A stretch of 64,000 nucleotides of DNA, taken from positions 1 to 64,000 of the forward strand of contig JAIESL010000022.1 of assembly GCA_019746095.1 (NCBI GenBank). The letters run 5' to 3'. Made by a program: the position numbers and the translations under genes. The stretch comes from Caulobacteraceae bacterium (GTDB taxonomy: Bacteria > Pseudomonadota > Alphaproteobacteria > Caulobacterales > Caulobacteraceae). The notes under the pieces were generated by a model, which saw nothing but the letters and a program-made list of their open reading frames with translations, ran no database searches and was not told where the DNA came from. Positions 1 to 8,585 of this stretch are shown piece by piece (position 1 is the stretch's first letter; every line of letters starts with the position of its first letter).

Positions 1-76
1 CGGGCGAGGCCCGGCCGCCCCGCACCCTCCCCGCACCGCCGCGAAAGCAGGCGGCGAAGAGTCATGCGCCGACGCT

Positions 77-223
77 TCTCCCTCCCCCGAAGTGGGGAGG
101 GATGTCGGCGCGCAGCGCCGACAGGGTGGGGAATTGCGAAGCCGGGCGCCGCCGGTGCGGGACTGGCCTTCCCCACCCGGGCTTCGCTGCGCTTCGCCGT
201 CCCTCCCCATGAAGGGGAGGGAG
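77..223. repeat. Compound intergenic palindromic repeat upstream of recQ
   Basis: The stretch contains nested inverted repeats. There is a CCCTCCCC/GGGGAGGG hairpin at its left end, a GTCGGCG/CGCCGAC hairpin next to it, a GGGTGGGG (124-131) matched by CCCCACCC (171-178), and a TCCCTCCCC/GGGGAGGGA hairpin at about 200-222. The layout resembles the mirrored elements at 2515-2663 and 56258-56307, so it is probably one copy of a dispersed REP-like family. No coding function is seen. The rest of positions 1-256 shows nothing else recognisable. Confidence 0.7.
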
Positions 224-256
224 AACCGCACCGCCACCCATGACACCCCGGAACAA

Positions 257-2512
257 ATGAGGCACAAGGCCGCGATGCTCGCCGACTCGACCCTGATCGC
301 TCCGCCCGCGCTGACCCTGGCCGACGCCCGGGCGACGCTGGAGCGGGTCTGGGGCCATGCCGATTTTCGCGGGCGTCAGGCCGAGGTGGTGACCGAGATC
401 CTCGCCGGGCGCGATGTGGTCGCCGTCCTGCCGACCGGCGGCGGCAAGTCGGTCTGTTACCAGATCCCCGCCATGCTGCGGCCCGGCCTCGGCCTGGTCG
501 TCTCGCCCCTGATCGCCCTGATGACCGACCAGGTCGAGGCGCTGAAACAGCAGGGGGTGGCGGCGGCCCGGCTCGACTCCGGCGTCTCCATGGACGACCG
601 CTCGGCCATCTGGCAGCAGGCGCGGGCGGGGGAGCTGGACCTGCTCTATGTCTCACCCGAGGGACTGGCGCAGCCGCATCTGATCGATCGCCTGCATGAT
701 CTGCCGCTTTCGCTGATCGCCATCGACGAGGCCCACTGTGTCTCACAGTGGGGACATGATTTCCGTCCGGATTACAGGTCGTTGGGGCGGCTGGCCGAAC
801 TGTTTCCCGGCGTGCCACGGATCGCGGTCACGGCCACGGCCGACGCCCGCACCCGCGACGACATCGTCCGCTCGCTGCGACTGGAAGACGCGAAGGTCGT
901 GGTCGACAGCTTCGCCCGGCCCAATCTGCAGCTCTCGGCCATCCCCAAGGAGAGTGCCTCGCGGGCGAAGACCGATGCCGCCGTCATCGATCTGGTGCGC
1001 CAGAGGCGCGGCAAGTCCGGCGTGGTCTATTGCGGCAGCCGCGACGGCTGCGAACGGGTGGCCGAGGCGCTCCGCGCGGCAGGCACCAACGCCATCGCCT
1101 ATCACGCCGGCATGGAGGCCCGCGACCGCGACCGCCGGCTGGAGCGGTTCCTCGCCGAGGACGGGGCGGTGATGGTGGCGACCATCGCCTTCGGCATGGG
1201 GGTCGACAAGGCCGATGTCCGCTTCGTCATCCACGCCGATCCGCCCGGCTCGCTGGAGGCCTATTGGCAGGAGATCGGCCGTGCCGGCCGTGACGGCGAA
1301 CCCGCCGACGGCATCACCCTCTACGGCCCCTCCGACATCGCCTGGACCCTGAAACGGCTCGAGGGCCGTCCCATGGCCGAAGAGGTCAAGGCGGTTCAGG
1401 TCAAAAAGGCCCGCCAGCTGTTCGCCATGCTGGACGGGGCGACCTGCCGCGCGCAGACCGTGCGCCGCTATTTCGGGGAGGACGGGGCCGAACGCTGCGG
1501 CGTCTGCGACCTCTGCCTCGACCCGCCCGCCGTCTTCGACGCCACCGTCCCGGCCCAGAAGGCCCTGGCCGCAGTGCAGCGCCTCGGCGAGCGGTTCGGC
1601 AAGACCCGGGTCATCGACCACCTGCTCGGCAGGACAAAGGATGTCCAGCCCTGGGAGGCGGCCCTCTCGACCTGGGCCATCGGCGCCGACACCGGTCCGC
1701 ACAGCTGGCGCGACATCATCGACCATCTGATGTTCGAGGGCCTGCTGGTCGAGGACCCCAATGAGGGCAAGCCGCTGGTCCGGCTCGGCGACCCCGAGGC
1801 CGTGCGCGCCGTCTATCGCGGCGAACGCACCATCGAGGTCCGCGCCCCGGTCGCCCGCGCCGCCTCCGCCCCGCGCGAACGCACCCGCACCGGCCGCAAT
1901 GCCGCGCTGGAAACCCTGGACACCGACGTCCGCGCCCGGTTCGAGACCCTGCGCGCCTGGCGCCGCGACCGCGCCGCCGAACAACGCGTCCCGCCCTATG
2001 TCATCTTCCAGGACAAGACCCTGCTGGAGATTGCGATCAAACAACCGCGCGACATGACGACCCTCGCGGGCATCTCGGGCGTCGGGCAGTCGAAAATCGA
2101 CCGCTACGGCGCAGCCGTGCTGGAGGCATTGCGGCTCGGTCCGAACCCCGAGGACGAAGGCAGGCCGGAAACCATCGTTGATCGCGCCCGCGACCTGCGA
2201 CGCGGGATGAGCCTCCCCGAAGTCCAGTTGTGGCCGCGATTGAGCAGCCGCAAGCTAAGCGGTCTGAAATTCCGTCGGCAGCACCCGGTCGAGCCGTTCA
2301 TCATTGATTTCTACTGCGCAGAGGCACGGCTGGCGGTCGAAATCGACGGCATCGGACATGAGCATCCCGACAGGATCGCGAAGGACCGGCAGCGAGATGC
2401 GATTCTTCTTGAGAAGGGCATACGGACGCTGCGTATCGCCGCCCGAGACGTCTTCGAGGACATGGACGCGGTACTCGACAGAATCGCCCGCGCCGCCGGT
2501 GCAGCAGACTGA
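257..2512 (+). CDS. recQ: ATP-dependent DNA helicase RecQ with C-terminal DUF559 domain
   Basis: This is a 3'-5' DNA helicase of recombination and repair. From the chosen start the Walker A motif (LPTGGGKS) is at residues 58-65, the DEAH box at 157-160, and the zinc-binding cysteines at 397, 414, 417 and 420. An HRDC-like segment follows, with 'GISGVGQSKIDRYG' near its end. The last 110 or so residues are not RecQ. They match the DUF559 family (Vsr/restriction-endonuclease-like fold) with LPEVQLWPRL, KFRRQHP, DFYCAEARLAVEIDG and a DRQRDAILLEKGIRTLRI-type block. The total of 751 aa is longer than the usual roughly 600 aa. The start is uncertain: ATG 257 and ATG 275 both have weak Shine-Dalgarno sequences, and the frame stays open further upstream through repeat DNA that I do not accept as coding. 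Confidence 0.92.
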   Translation: MRHKAAMLADSTLIAPPALTLADARATLERVWGHADFRGRQAEVVTEILAGRDVVAVLPTGGGKSVCYQIPAMLRPGLGLVVSPLIALMTDQVEALKQQGVAAARLDSGVSMDDRSAIWQQARAGELDLLYVSPEGLAQPHLIDRLHDLPLSLIAIDEAHCVSQWGHDFRPDYRSLGRLAELFPGVPRIAVTATADARTRDDIVRSLRLEDAKVVVDSFARPNLQLSAIPKESASRAKTDAAVIDLVRQRRGKSGVVYCGSRDGCERVAEALRAAGTNAIAYHAGMEARDRDRRLERFLAEDGAVMVATIAFGMGVDKADVRFVIHADPPGSLEAYWQEIGRAGRDGEPADGITLYGPSDIAWTLKRLEGRPMAEEVKAVQVKKARQLFAMLDGATCRAQTVRRYFGEDGAERCGVCDLCLDPPAVFDATVPAQKALAAVQRLGERFGKTRVIDHLLGRTKDVQPWEAALSTWAIGADTGPHSWRDIIDHLMFEGLLVEDPNEGKPLVRLGDPEAVRAVYRGERTIEVRAPVARAASAPRERTRTGRNAALETLDTDVRARFETLRAWRRDRAAEQRVPPYVIFQDKTLLEIAIKQPRDMTTLAGISGVGQSKIDRYGAAVLEALRLGPNPEDEGRPETIVDRARDLRRGMSLPEVQLWPRLSSRKLSGLKFRRQHPVEPFIIDFYCAEARLAVEIDGIGHEHPDRIAKDRQRDAILLEKGIRTLRIAARDVFEDMDAVLDRIARAAGAAD

Positions 2513-2514
2513 GC

Positions 2515-2663
2515 CTTCTCCCGGTTACGGGAGAAGTGTCCCGGCCTCGGGCGCAGCCCGAGCAGGGACGATGAGGGAATTCTTCCTTTTTGATGGGACC
2601 AGCCCCCATCGTCGCTGGAGCGCTACGCGCTCGACGCGACACTTCCCCCGCAAGCGGGGGAAG
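2515..2663. repeat. 149-bp intergenic element with mirrored hairpin ends
   Basis: The left end is a 9-bp hairpin (CTTCTCCCG, 2515-2523, with CGGGAGAAG, 2528-2536). The right end is a matching 9-bp hairpin (CTTCCCCCG, 2642-2650, with CGGGGGAAG, 2655-2663). AAGTGTC (2534-2540) and GACACTT (2638-2644) form an outer inverted repeat. Inner hairpins include CTCGGGC/GCCCGAG and GAGCGC/GCGCTC. No transposase is present. This looks like a non-autonomous REP/MITE-type repeat inserted directly after the recQ stop codon, and it may also help end transcription. Confidence 0.75.
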
Positions 2664-2753
2664 GCATTCACAGCGAAGACCGCCGTTCGCCGGTTAAGCT
2701 CCACGCAAGGTCTTGGAAGGGGCGCCTTAAACTTTCGTCGTCACAGTCCGGGG

Positions 2754-3644
2754 GTGATCCCGAGCCGTTCTCCATCCCCGGTCGACAAACTGGCCCTGGC
2801 CGTCGTGCATCAGCCCGAGCGCGCCGTTCCTGCGCCGGCCGGCGCGCGCGAGGAATCGCTGCGCCTTCTGCTCCAGACCGCCGCCGATTCCGGCGTCACC
2901 CGGGTCGCCACCAGGCCCGACGGCGACGGCGAACGCTGGCTGGGCCAGGCCTGGCCCTTCCCCTCACCCTTCCAGGTCTCGGTCCGCACCGTCCCGGTCA
3001 GCGACGGCGTCGACCGGGTCGAGGCCCGCGCCCGTCGCTCGCTGGAACGGCTCGGCCTGCCGCGGGCCGATCTGCTGCTGGTCTCCAGCGCCGGCGACCT
3101 CGCCGGGGCCGAAGGCCGCGCCCTCTGGGACCGTCTGCTGGTGCTCAAGGATCGCGGCCTGTTCCGCCGGATCGGCTTCTGCGCCTCGATCGAGGACGGC
3201 CCGGCCCTGCTGGCCCGGCGCTTCCAGCCCGATGTCGTCCAGCTGCGCTGCAACCTGCTCGACCAGCGGGCCCAGCACACCGGCGTCCTCTCCGAGCTCG
3301 CCGCCCTCGACGTGGCCATCCACGCCGCCTCGGTCTTCGCCGACGGCCTGCTGTTCATGAGCGGCGAGGCCCTGCCGCTCGAAATGCACCGCCACGGCCC
3401 GACCCTGTCGCGCATCCGCCGCCGCCTGGCCGAAGCCCGTGTCGATCCGATGCAGGCGACCCTCGCCTATGCCATGGGCCTGCCCGAGGTCTCGGCCGTC
3501 GTCGCCAGCATCGCCTCGGCCGCCGAACTGCGCGCCGTGGTCGCCGCCGCCCACGCCCCGACCCCGGCCCTCGACTGGGCCTCCATGCAGCTGGAGCCGG
3601 CGACCATCGCCGCCGACTCCCGCCGCATCAGTAGCGCAGCCTGA
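2754..3644 (+). CDS. Aldo/keto-reductase-fold protein, probably not catalytic
   Basis: The protein of about 296 aa follows the TIM-barrel pattern of the aldo/keto reductase superfamily: 'LERLGLPRADLLLV', then 'LVLKDRGLFRRIGFCAS', then 'QPDVVQLRCNLLDQRA', and a C-terminal 'ATLAYAMGLPEVSAVVASI' block. The usual Asp-Tyr-Lys-His tetrad is not where expected: the DTA...YG region reads VATRPDGDGE, the strand lysine is an arginine, and the histidine position is serine. Oxidoreductase activity is therefore doubtful. The start is a guess. GTG 2754 gives a family-sized product, a GTG near 2802 is an alternative, and the open frame upstream overlaps recQ and the repeat. The 3' end overlaps the convergent receptor gene by 17 bp. 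Confidence 0.75.
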   Translation: MIPSRSPSPVDKLALAVVHQPERAVPAPAGAREESLRLLLQTAADSGVTRVATRPDGDGERWLGQAWPFPSPFQVSVRTVPVSDGVDRVEARARRSLERLGLPRADLLLVSSAGDLAGAEGRALWDRLLVLKDRGLFRRIGFCASIEDGPALLARRFQPDVVQLRCNLLDQRAQHTGVLSELAALDVAIHAASVFADGLLFMSGEALPLEMHRHGPTLSRIRRRLAEARVDPMQATLAYAMGLPEVSAVVASIASAAELRAVVAAAHAPTPALDWASMQLEPATIAADSRRISSAA

Positions 3645-5466
3645 CCCCCACGAAGCCGGACCGGCCCGGCTCGCCATAGCCGAACACCTGCTGATACCGC
3701 TCGTCCGTCAAATTCCCGATCCGTGCCGTCAGGGTCACGCCGTCGGTCAGGACATACGATCCGTTCAGATCGGCCGTGACGAACCCCGCACGGACCCCGC
3801 CGGCATCGTCCTGATCGCCCTCGCCCCGCACCGTCAGCGCCCCTGACAGCCGCTCACCGGTCCAGCCCAGGGTCGCCGACCCCGCCCGCTCCGGCACCCG
3901 CAGCAGCCGTGCCCCCGTCGTCTCATCCCGCGCATCGGTCCAGGCCCAGGCCAGGCTGAGATCGACCCCCCCGCCCAGCCGCGCCCGCCCCTCCAGCTCG
4001 ATCCCCTCGGTCGCGGTCCGGGCGACGTTGACATAGACGCTGTCAAAGGTCGCGGGATCGAAGACATAGGTGATCTGGTCCTCGACCTTCAGCCGGTACA
4101 CCGTCGCCCGGCCCTCAAACCGGCCGTCCGCCGAGGTCCAGCCGATGGCGGCTTCACGGCCCTCCGCCGTCTCGGGCCGCAGCACCGGGAACGGCAGGGA
4201 CGACACACAGAAGTCGCACACCGCCTGGCTGATCGAAGGGGCCTTGAACCCGGTCCCCCAGGCCGCCGACAGGATGACTCCCCCGCCGGCGTCCAGCGCC
4301 CCCGAGACCCGGCCGGTGACCCTGGTGCCGAAATCGTCCGTATCGTCGAACCGCAGGGCCCCGGTCAGGCTGAGCCCGTTCGCCGGCTTGATCCGCCCCG
4401 TGGCGAAGGCCGAGGTCGTGCCCAGCTGTTCGGTCATCCCTGTCGACAGACTGCCCCGGGTCGATTCCCGTTCCGCGCCGATGACGAAGTCCAGGCCCGC
4501 AACCGCGCCGTCCGCCTGCCACCGCACGGCCCGTCGATCCGCCTCAAAGGTCGAGGGGAAGGCCGAGACTGTCTCTCGCACCATGTCCGAGGCCGAAAGG
4601 CTGAACTGGTGCGCGAGGCCCGGCCCCGTCAGTCGCAGGCGGCCGAAGCCCGACCATTGCCGGCTGGAGTGGCTGTCCGGCGTATCGGCCAGGGCGTAGG
4701 CCGGGGCCGGAAAGCCGTCGATGTCGGCCTCGCTGTCGGTCCAGCGCAGGCCCCCGTCCACAGCCACCTGCGCGGTGAAGGCATAACGCCCCCGCGCCCC
4801 GGCCGTGGTCGAGGCGAAGCCGTCGGCCTCCGGATTGCCGTCGACCACGTCCGCCGCCGAAATGCCGTCGGTCCGGAACTGCGAGATCCAGGCCCCGAAG
4901 CCATGGCCTTCGGTCGAGACCCCCGCCGACAGCCGGCTCCGCACGGTGTCGAACGACCCCCCCTCCAGCTCGGCGGCCAGGCCGTCAGGATCGCGGGTGG
5001 TGAAGGCGATGACCCCGCCGATGGCGTCGGAACCCCACAGGGACGACTGCGGTCCCGACAGCACCTCGATCCGCTCGACGTCCGACAGCTCAAGGCCCGA
5101 GAAGTCGAAGGCCCCGTTGATCTCCGCCGGGTCATTGACCGGCACGCCGTCGACCAGGACCAGGGTCTTGCCCGGCGCGGCCCCGCGCATCCGCACCTGG
5201 GCGACACCGCCGAAGGCTCCGGAACGCACCACCGACAGGCCGGGCACGTCAGTCAGGATATCGGCGGCGAAGACCGCGCCGCGCTGGTCAAGGGCACGCC
5301 TGTCGATGACCCGCGCCCCCGGCGTATCGGTGATGATGGCCGGCAGGCGCGTGGCTGTGACCACCACCTCGGGCAGGGTCGCGGCCGGGTCGTCGGCCGT
5401 CCCCGCCCAGGCAGGCAGGGGCAGGAGCACGGCCGCAGCCGTGGCATGGAGGATGGATCGCGTCAT
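3628..5466 (-). CDS. btuB: TonB-dependent outer-membrane receptor, BtuB (cobalamin) type
   Basis: This 612-aa outer-membrane receptor is expected to import vitamin B12 with energy from TonB-ExbBD. The N-terminus is a signal peptide ending near PAWAG. The plug domain follows, with 'TLPEVVVTATRLP' (TonB-box region), 'DVPGLSVVRSG', 'VRMRGAAPGKTLVLVDGVPVND' and 'VERIEVLSGPQSSLWGSDAIGGVI'. The rest is a 22-strand-type barrel ending in a terminal tyrosine ('VGVRLRY'), as expected for BAM recognition. The start at 5466 is chosen because it begins the signal peptide and has a GGAG about 9 nt upstream. The frame remains open further upstream, but that DNA is the cobalamin riboswitch. The riboswitch is the main evidence for the B12 substrate. 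Confidence 0.92.
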   Translation of the reverse strand: MTRSILHATAAAVLLPLPAWAGTADDPAATLPEVVVTATRLPAIITDTPGARVIDRRALDQRGAVFAADILTDVPGLSVVRSGAFGGVAQVRMRGAAPGKTLVLVDGVPVNDPAEINGAFDFSGLELSDVERIEVLSGPQSSLWGSDAIGGVIAFTTRDPDGLAAELEGGSFDTVRSRLSAGVSTEGHGFGAWISQFRTDGISAADVVDGNPEADGFASTTAGARGRYAFTAQVAVDGGLRWTDSEADIDGFPAPAYALADTPDSHSSRQWSGFGRLRLTGPGLAHQFSLSASDMVRETVSAFPSTFEADRRAVRWQADGAVAGLDFVIGAERESTRGSLSTGMTEQLGTTSAFATGRIKPANGLSLTGALRFDDTDDFGTRVTGRVSGALDAGGGVILSAAWGTGFKAPSISQAVCDFCVSSLPFPVLRPETAEGREAAIGWTSADGRFEGRATVYRLKVEDQITYVFDPATFDSVYVNVARTATEGIELEGRARLGGGVDLSLAWAWTDARDETTGARLLRVPERAGSATLGWTGERLSGALTVRGEGDQDDAGGVRAGFVTADLNGSYVLTDGVTLTARIGNLTDERYQQVFGYGEPGRSGFVGVRLRY

Positions 5467-5649
5467 GGCGCAGATCTCCGTCAGCCCCGCGCTGGCGCTG
5501 CGCGGCGGCATGTGAAAGCGACCGACCCGGCCCCCGGAAGGGGCGCGGCGCTGGGATCGGGTCGCTTCGACGGAACAGTCTTCCGCACAGGCGGAAGGGT
5601 TGACCCCACGCCTCTGTCTGGTCCCGGACAGCGGACGAGCGACATCGGC

Positions 5650-5808
5650 GGCCAGGTCTCCTGGCTTGCGGGTCAAAAATCGAAGTCCACGCCTTCCCGG
5701 TTTCCCAGTGGCGCCGGAAGCGGACTTCCGGATCGGACGACAATCTCGCCGCCTACAGTTGCGGGCACAGCCGCGGCATCACACCGCGTTCCCTTAACCG
5801 CCTGCCGG
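5650..5808 (-). promoter_or_regulatory. Cobalamin (B12) riboswitch controlling btuB
   Basis: Read on the minus strand, the conserved blocks appear in order: a GGGAA-containing helix, then GGCTGTGCCCGCAACTGT, then CCGGAAGTC, then the core GCCACTGG (plus-strand positions 5705-5712), and finally the B12 box AGCCAGGAGACCTGG (about 5652-5666). These are the signature elements of the adenosylcobalamin riboswitch family. About 185 nt separate the B12 box from the btuB start. That stretch holds hairpin-forming sequence (for example TTCCGCC/GCGGAA) that could serve as the expression platform. The inferred role is repression of btuB when cobalamin is plentiful. Confidence 0.95.
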
Positions 5809-5894
5809 GTTTGTAGCAGGCCATCAGGGCCTGTGCAAGGACGCGCCATTCCGCTTGAGCGCATCCCCGCAATCCTTCACCCTGTCACCGTCCC

Positions 5895-8585
5895 ATGAAC
5901 GCCCCCCTCGTCCATCCCCCGACAGCCGACGCCGTCCCGTCCACCGAGGGGACGACGCCGGTCATGGCCCAGTTCCTGGCAGCCAAGGCCAGCCAGCCGG
6001 ACGCCATCGTCTTCTTCCGCATGGGCGACTTCTACGAACTGTTCTTCAAGGACGCCGAGATCGCCTCGAAGGCCCTCGGCATCACCCTGACCAAACGCGG
6101 CAAGCACCAGGGCGAGGACATCCCCATGGCCGGGGTGCCGGTGCACGCCCTGGACGGCTATCTGGCGCGGCTGATCCGCCAGGGGTTCAAGGCCGCCATC
6201 TGCGAACAGCTGGAGGCCCCGTCGGAGGCCCGCAAGCGCGGCTCCAAGGCCGTGGTCCACCGCGACATCGTCCGGGTCGTCACCCCCGGCACCCTGACCG
6301 AGGACAGTCTGCTGGACGCCCGCGGGGCCAATCGTCTCGCTGCCGTCTCGGTGCGCAAGGGCCGCGCCGCCGTGGCCGTGGTCGAACTGTCCGCCGGTTC
6401 GGTCGACGCCGTGGCCTGTTCGCTGGAGGACCTCGGGGCCACCCTCGCCTCCTTCCGGGCGTCGGAAGTGCTGGTGCCCGACCGCCTGTTCTCGGACGAG
6501 GCGACGAAGGCCGCGCTCGACGGTTCGGGCGGGGTGGTCCAGGCCCTGCCCCAGGCGCTGGCCGAGCCGGTCGGGGCCCGGGCCCGCGTCGAGCGGCTGT
6601 ACGGCGTCGCCTCCCTGGATGGTTTCGGGGCCTTCGAGGAGGCTGAGGTTTCGGCCCTCGGCTTGATCGCCGCCTATCTGGAGACCACCCAGGCCGGAAA
6701 GATTCCCGCCCTGTCTCCGCCGCGCCGCTCGGGCGATAGCGGCTTCCTCGCCATCGACCCGGCGACCCGGCTGAGCCTCGAAATCGACCGCACCCAGCGC
6801 GGCGAGCGCGAAGGATCGCTGCTGGCCTGTATCGACCGCACCGTCACCTCGGGCGGGGCGCGCGCACTGGCCGAACGGATCGCCCGGCCGCTCCGCGACC
6901 CGGCCGCAATCAATCATGGACTCGACGCGGTCGAATGGCTGCTGGAGCGCCGCGACCTGCGCCGGGATCTGCGCGACGGACTAAGGGCCTCCTCCGACGT
7001 GGCCCGCGCCGTCTCGCGACTGGTTCTGGGCCGCGGCGGACCGCGCGATCTGGCCGCCATCCGCACCGGCCTGTCGATCGCCGAGGGCATCGCCGGCCTG
7101 TTTCCGCCGGCGCGCGAGCCCCTGTCCGGTCCGCCGGCGCGGATCATCGCCTGCCTCGACCGACTGACCCTGTCGCCCGATCTGGGCCGGCTGCTGGTCG
7201 ATCTGGCGCAAGGCCTGGTGGCCGAGCCGCCGCATCTGGCCCGCGACGGCGGCTTCGTCGCGGCCGGCTACCGCCCTGAACTGGAAGAGGCCCGCCGTCT
7301 GCGCGACGACAGTCGCCGCGTGGTCGCCGATCTCGAGGCCCGGGCCGTGGCCGAGGCGGGCGTGCCGTTCAAGGTCCGCCACAACGCCGTGCTCGGCTAT
7401 TTCCTTGAGACCAGCGCCAAGGCCGCCGAACCCCTGCTCCGGCCGACCGGCGAAAGCCCCTTCATCCACCGCCAGACCCTGGCCAACCAGGTCCGGTTCA
7501 CCACCGTCGAACTGTCCGAACTGGACGCGAAGATCAGCCAGGCGGGCTATCGCGCCCTGGCCATCGAGGGCGAAACCTTCGAGGTCTGGAGAACCACGGT
7601 CCAGTCCCTGGCCCGACCGCTTCAGGCCGTGGCCGAGGCCCTGGCCGAACTCGATGCCCATGCCGCCCTGGCGGAATGGGCCGAGGAGGTCGGCGGCGTC
7701 CGCCCGGCCATCGACGACACCACCTGTTTCGAGATCACCGCCGGCCGGCACCCGGTGGTCGAGGCGGCGGTGAAGACGCACGGGTCGCCCTATACGCCCA
7801 ATGACTGCCGGCTGGACGGATCAGGCATGGCGGCCTCGCGCCTGTCGATCGTCACCGGGCCGAACATGGCCGGCAAGTCGACCTTCCTGCGCCAGAATGC
7901 CCTGCTGGTCGTGCTGGCCCAGGCCGGAGCCTTCGTGCCGGCCAGGGCCATGCGGCTGGGCGTGGTCGACCGGCTGTTCAGCCGCGTCGGCGCCGGCGAC
8001 GATCTGGCCCGCGGACGCTCCACCTTCATGACCGAGATGGTCGAGACCGCCGCCATCCTGACCCAGGCCACCGATCGCAGCTTTGTGGTGCTGGACGAGA
8101 TCGGCCGGGGCACGGCCACCTGGGACGGTCTCGCCATTGCCTGGGCGGTGGCCGAGGCCCTGCACGACCGCAACCGCACCCGGACCCTGTTCGCCACCCA
8201 CTATCACGAGCTGGCAGGGCTGGAGACGCGGCTGGCCCATGTCTGCAACCTGTCGATGGCGGCGCGGGAATGGAACGGCGACCTGGTCTTCCTGCATGAG
8301 GCCCGACCCGGCGCGGCCGACCGCTCCTACGGTGTCCAGGTCGCGAAACTGGCCGGAGTGCCCGCCGCCGTCGTCAGCCGCGCCCGCGAAGTACTGGACC
8401 GGCTCGAGGGCGAGAAGGCCACCGTCGTCAGCCTCGACGACCTGCCCCTGTTCGCCGTGGCGGAGCCGCAGCCGCCGCGGTCGTCAGCCGTCGAGGACGC
8501 CCTGCAGGCCATCGAGCCCGATGAATTGTCGCCACGCGAGGCGCTGGAAGCCCTCTACCGGCTCAAGGGTCTGGGCCGCCGGTGA
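5895..8585 (+). CDS. mutS: DNA mismatch repair protein MutS
   Basis: MutS recognises base mismatches and small loops and recruits MutL. The 896-aa length is typical of the family. The mismatch-reading Phe-X-Glu motif is at F46-Y47-E48 in 'MGDFYELFF'. The ATPase Walker A, GPNMAGKS, is at residues 655-662. The Walker B region 'FVVLDEIGRGTATWDG' and the 'FATHYHEL' switch follow. The C-terminus 'LSPREALEALYRLKGL' is the usual short dimerisation tail. It is the first gene of a tight run with glnD, murJ and trpS, and its TGA overlaps the GTG start of glnD by 4 nt. The cobalamin riboswitch starts divergently less than 100 bp upstream. Confidence 0.98.
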   Translation: MNAPLVHPPTADAVPSTEGTTPVMAQFLAAKASQPDAIVFFRMGDFYELFFKDAEIASKALGITLTKRGKHQGEDIPMAGVPVHALDGYLARLIRQGFKAAICEQLEAPSEARKRGSKAVVHRDIVRVVTPGTLTEDSLLDARGANRLAAVSVRKGRAAVAVVELSAGSVDAVACSLEDLGATLASFRASEVLVPDRLFSDEATKAALDGSGGVVQALPQALAEPVGARARVERLYGVASLDGFGAFEEAEVSALGLIAAYLETTQAGKIPALSPPRRSGDSGFLAIDPATRLSLEIDRTQRGEREGSLLACIDRTVTSGGARALAERIARPLRDPAAINHGLDAVEWLLERRDLRRDLRDGLRASSDVARAVSRLVLGRGGPRDLAAIRTGLSIAEGIAGLFPPAREPLSGPPARIIACLDRLTLSPDLGRLLVDLAQGLVAEPPHLARDGGFVAAGYRPELEEARRLRDDSRRVVADLEARAVAEAGVPFKVRHNAVLGYFLETSAKAAEPLLRPTGESPFIHRQTLANQVRFTTVELSELDAKISQAGYRALAIEGETFEVWRTTVQSLARPLQAVAEALAELDAHAALAEWAEEVGGVRPAIDDTTCFEITAGRHPVVEAAVKTHGSPYTPNDCRLDGSGMAASRLSIVTGPNMAGKSTFLRQNALLVVLAQAGAFVPARAMRLGVVDRLFSRVGAGDDLARGRSTFMTEMVETAAILTQATDRSFVVLDEIGRGTATWDGLAIAWAVAEALHDRNRTRTLFATHYHELAGLETRLAHVCNLSMAAREWNGDLVFLHEARPGAADRSYGVQVAKLAGVPAAVVSRAREVLDRLEGEKATVVSLDDLPLFAVAEPQPPRSSAVEDALQAIEPDELSPREALEALYRLKGLGRR

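Noticed and set aside
92-256. In-frame upstream extension of recQ
   Set aside because: The added residues are read from palindromic repeat DNA and do not resemble any RecQ N-terminus.
743-2044. Long minus-strand frame opposite recQ
   Set aside because: Composition is typical of antisense reading of GC-rich DNA, and recQ motifs are unambiguous.
5467-5676. N-terminal extension of the btuB frame
   Set aside because: It covers the riboswitch and its downstream leader; the signal peptide begins at 5466.
4609-5898. Long plus-strand frame opposite btuB
   Set aside because: High-GC antisense shadow with no domain; the opposite strand is a clear receptor gene and riboswitch.
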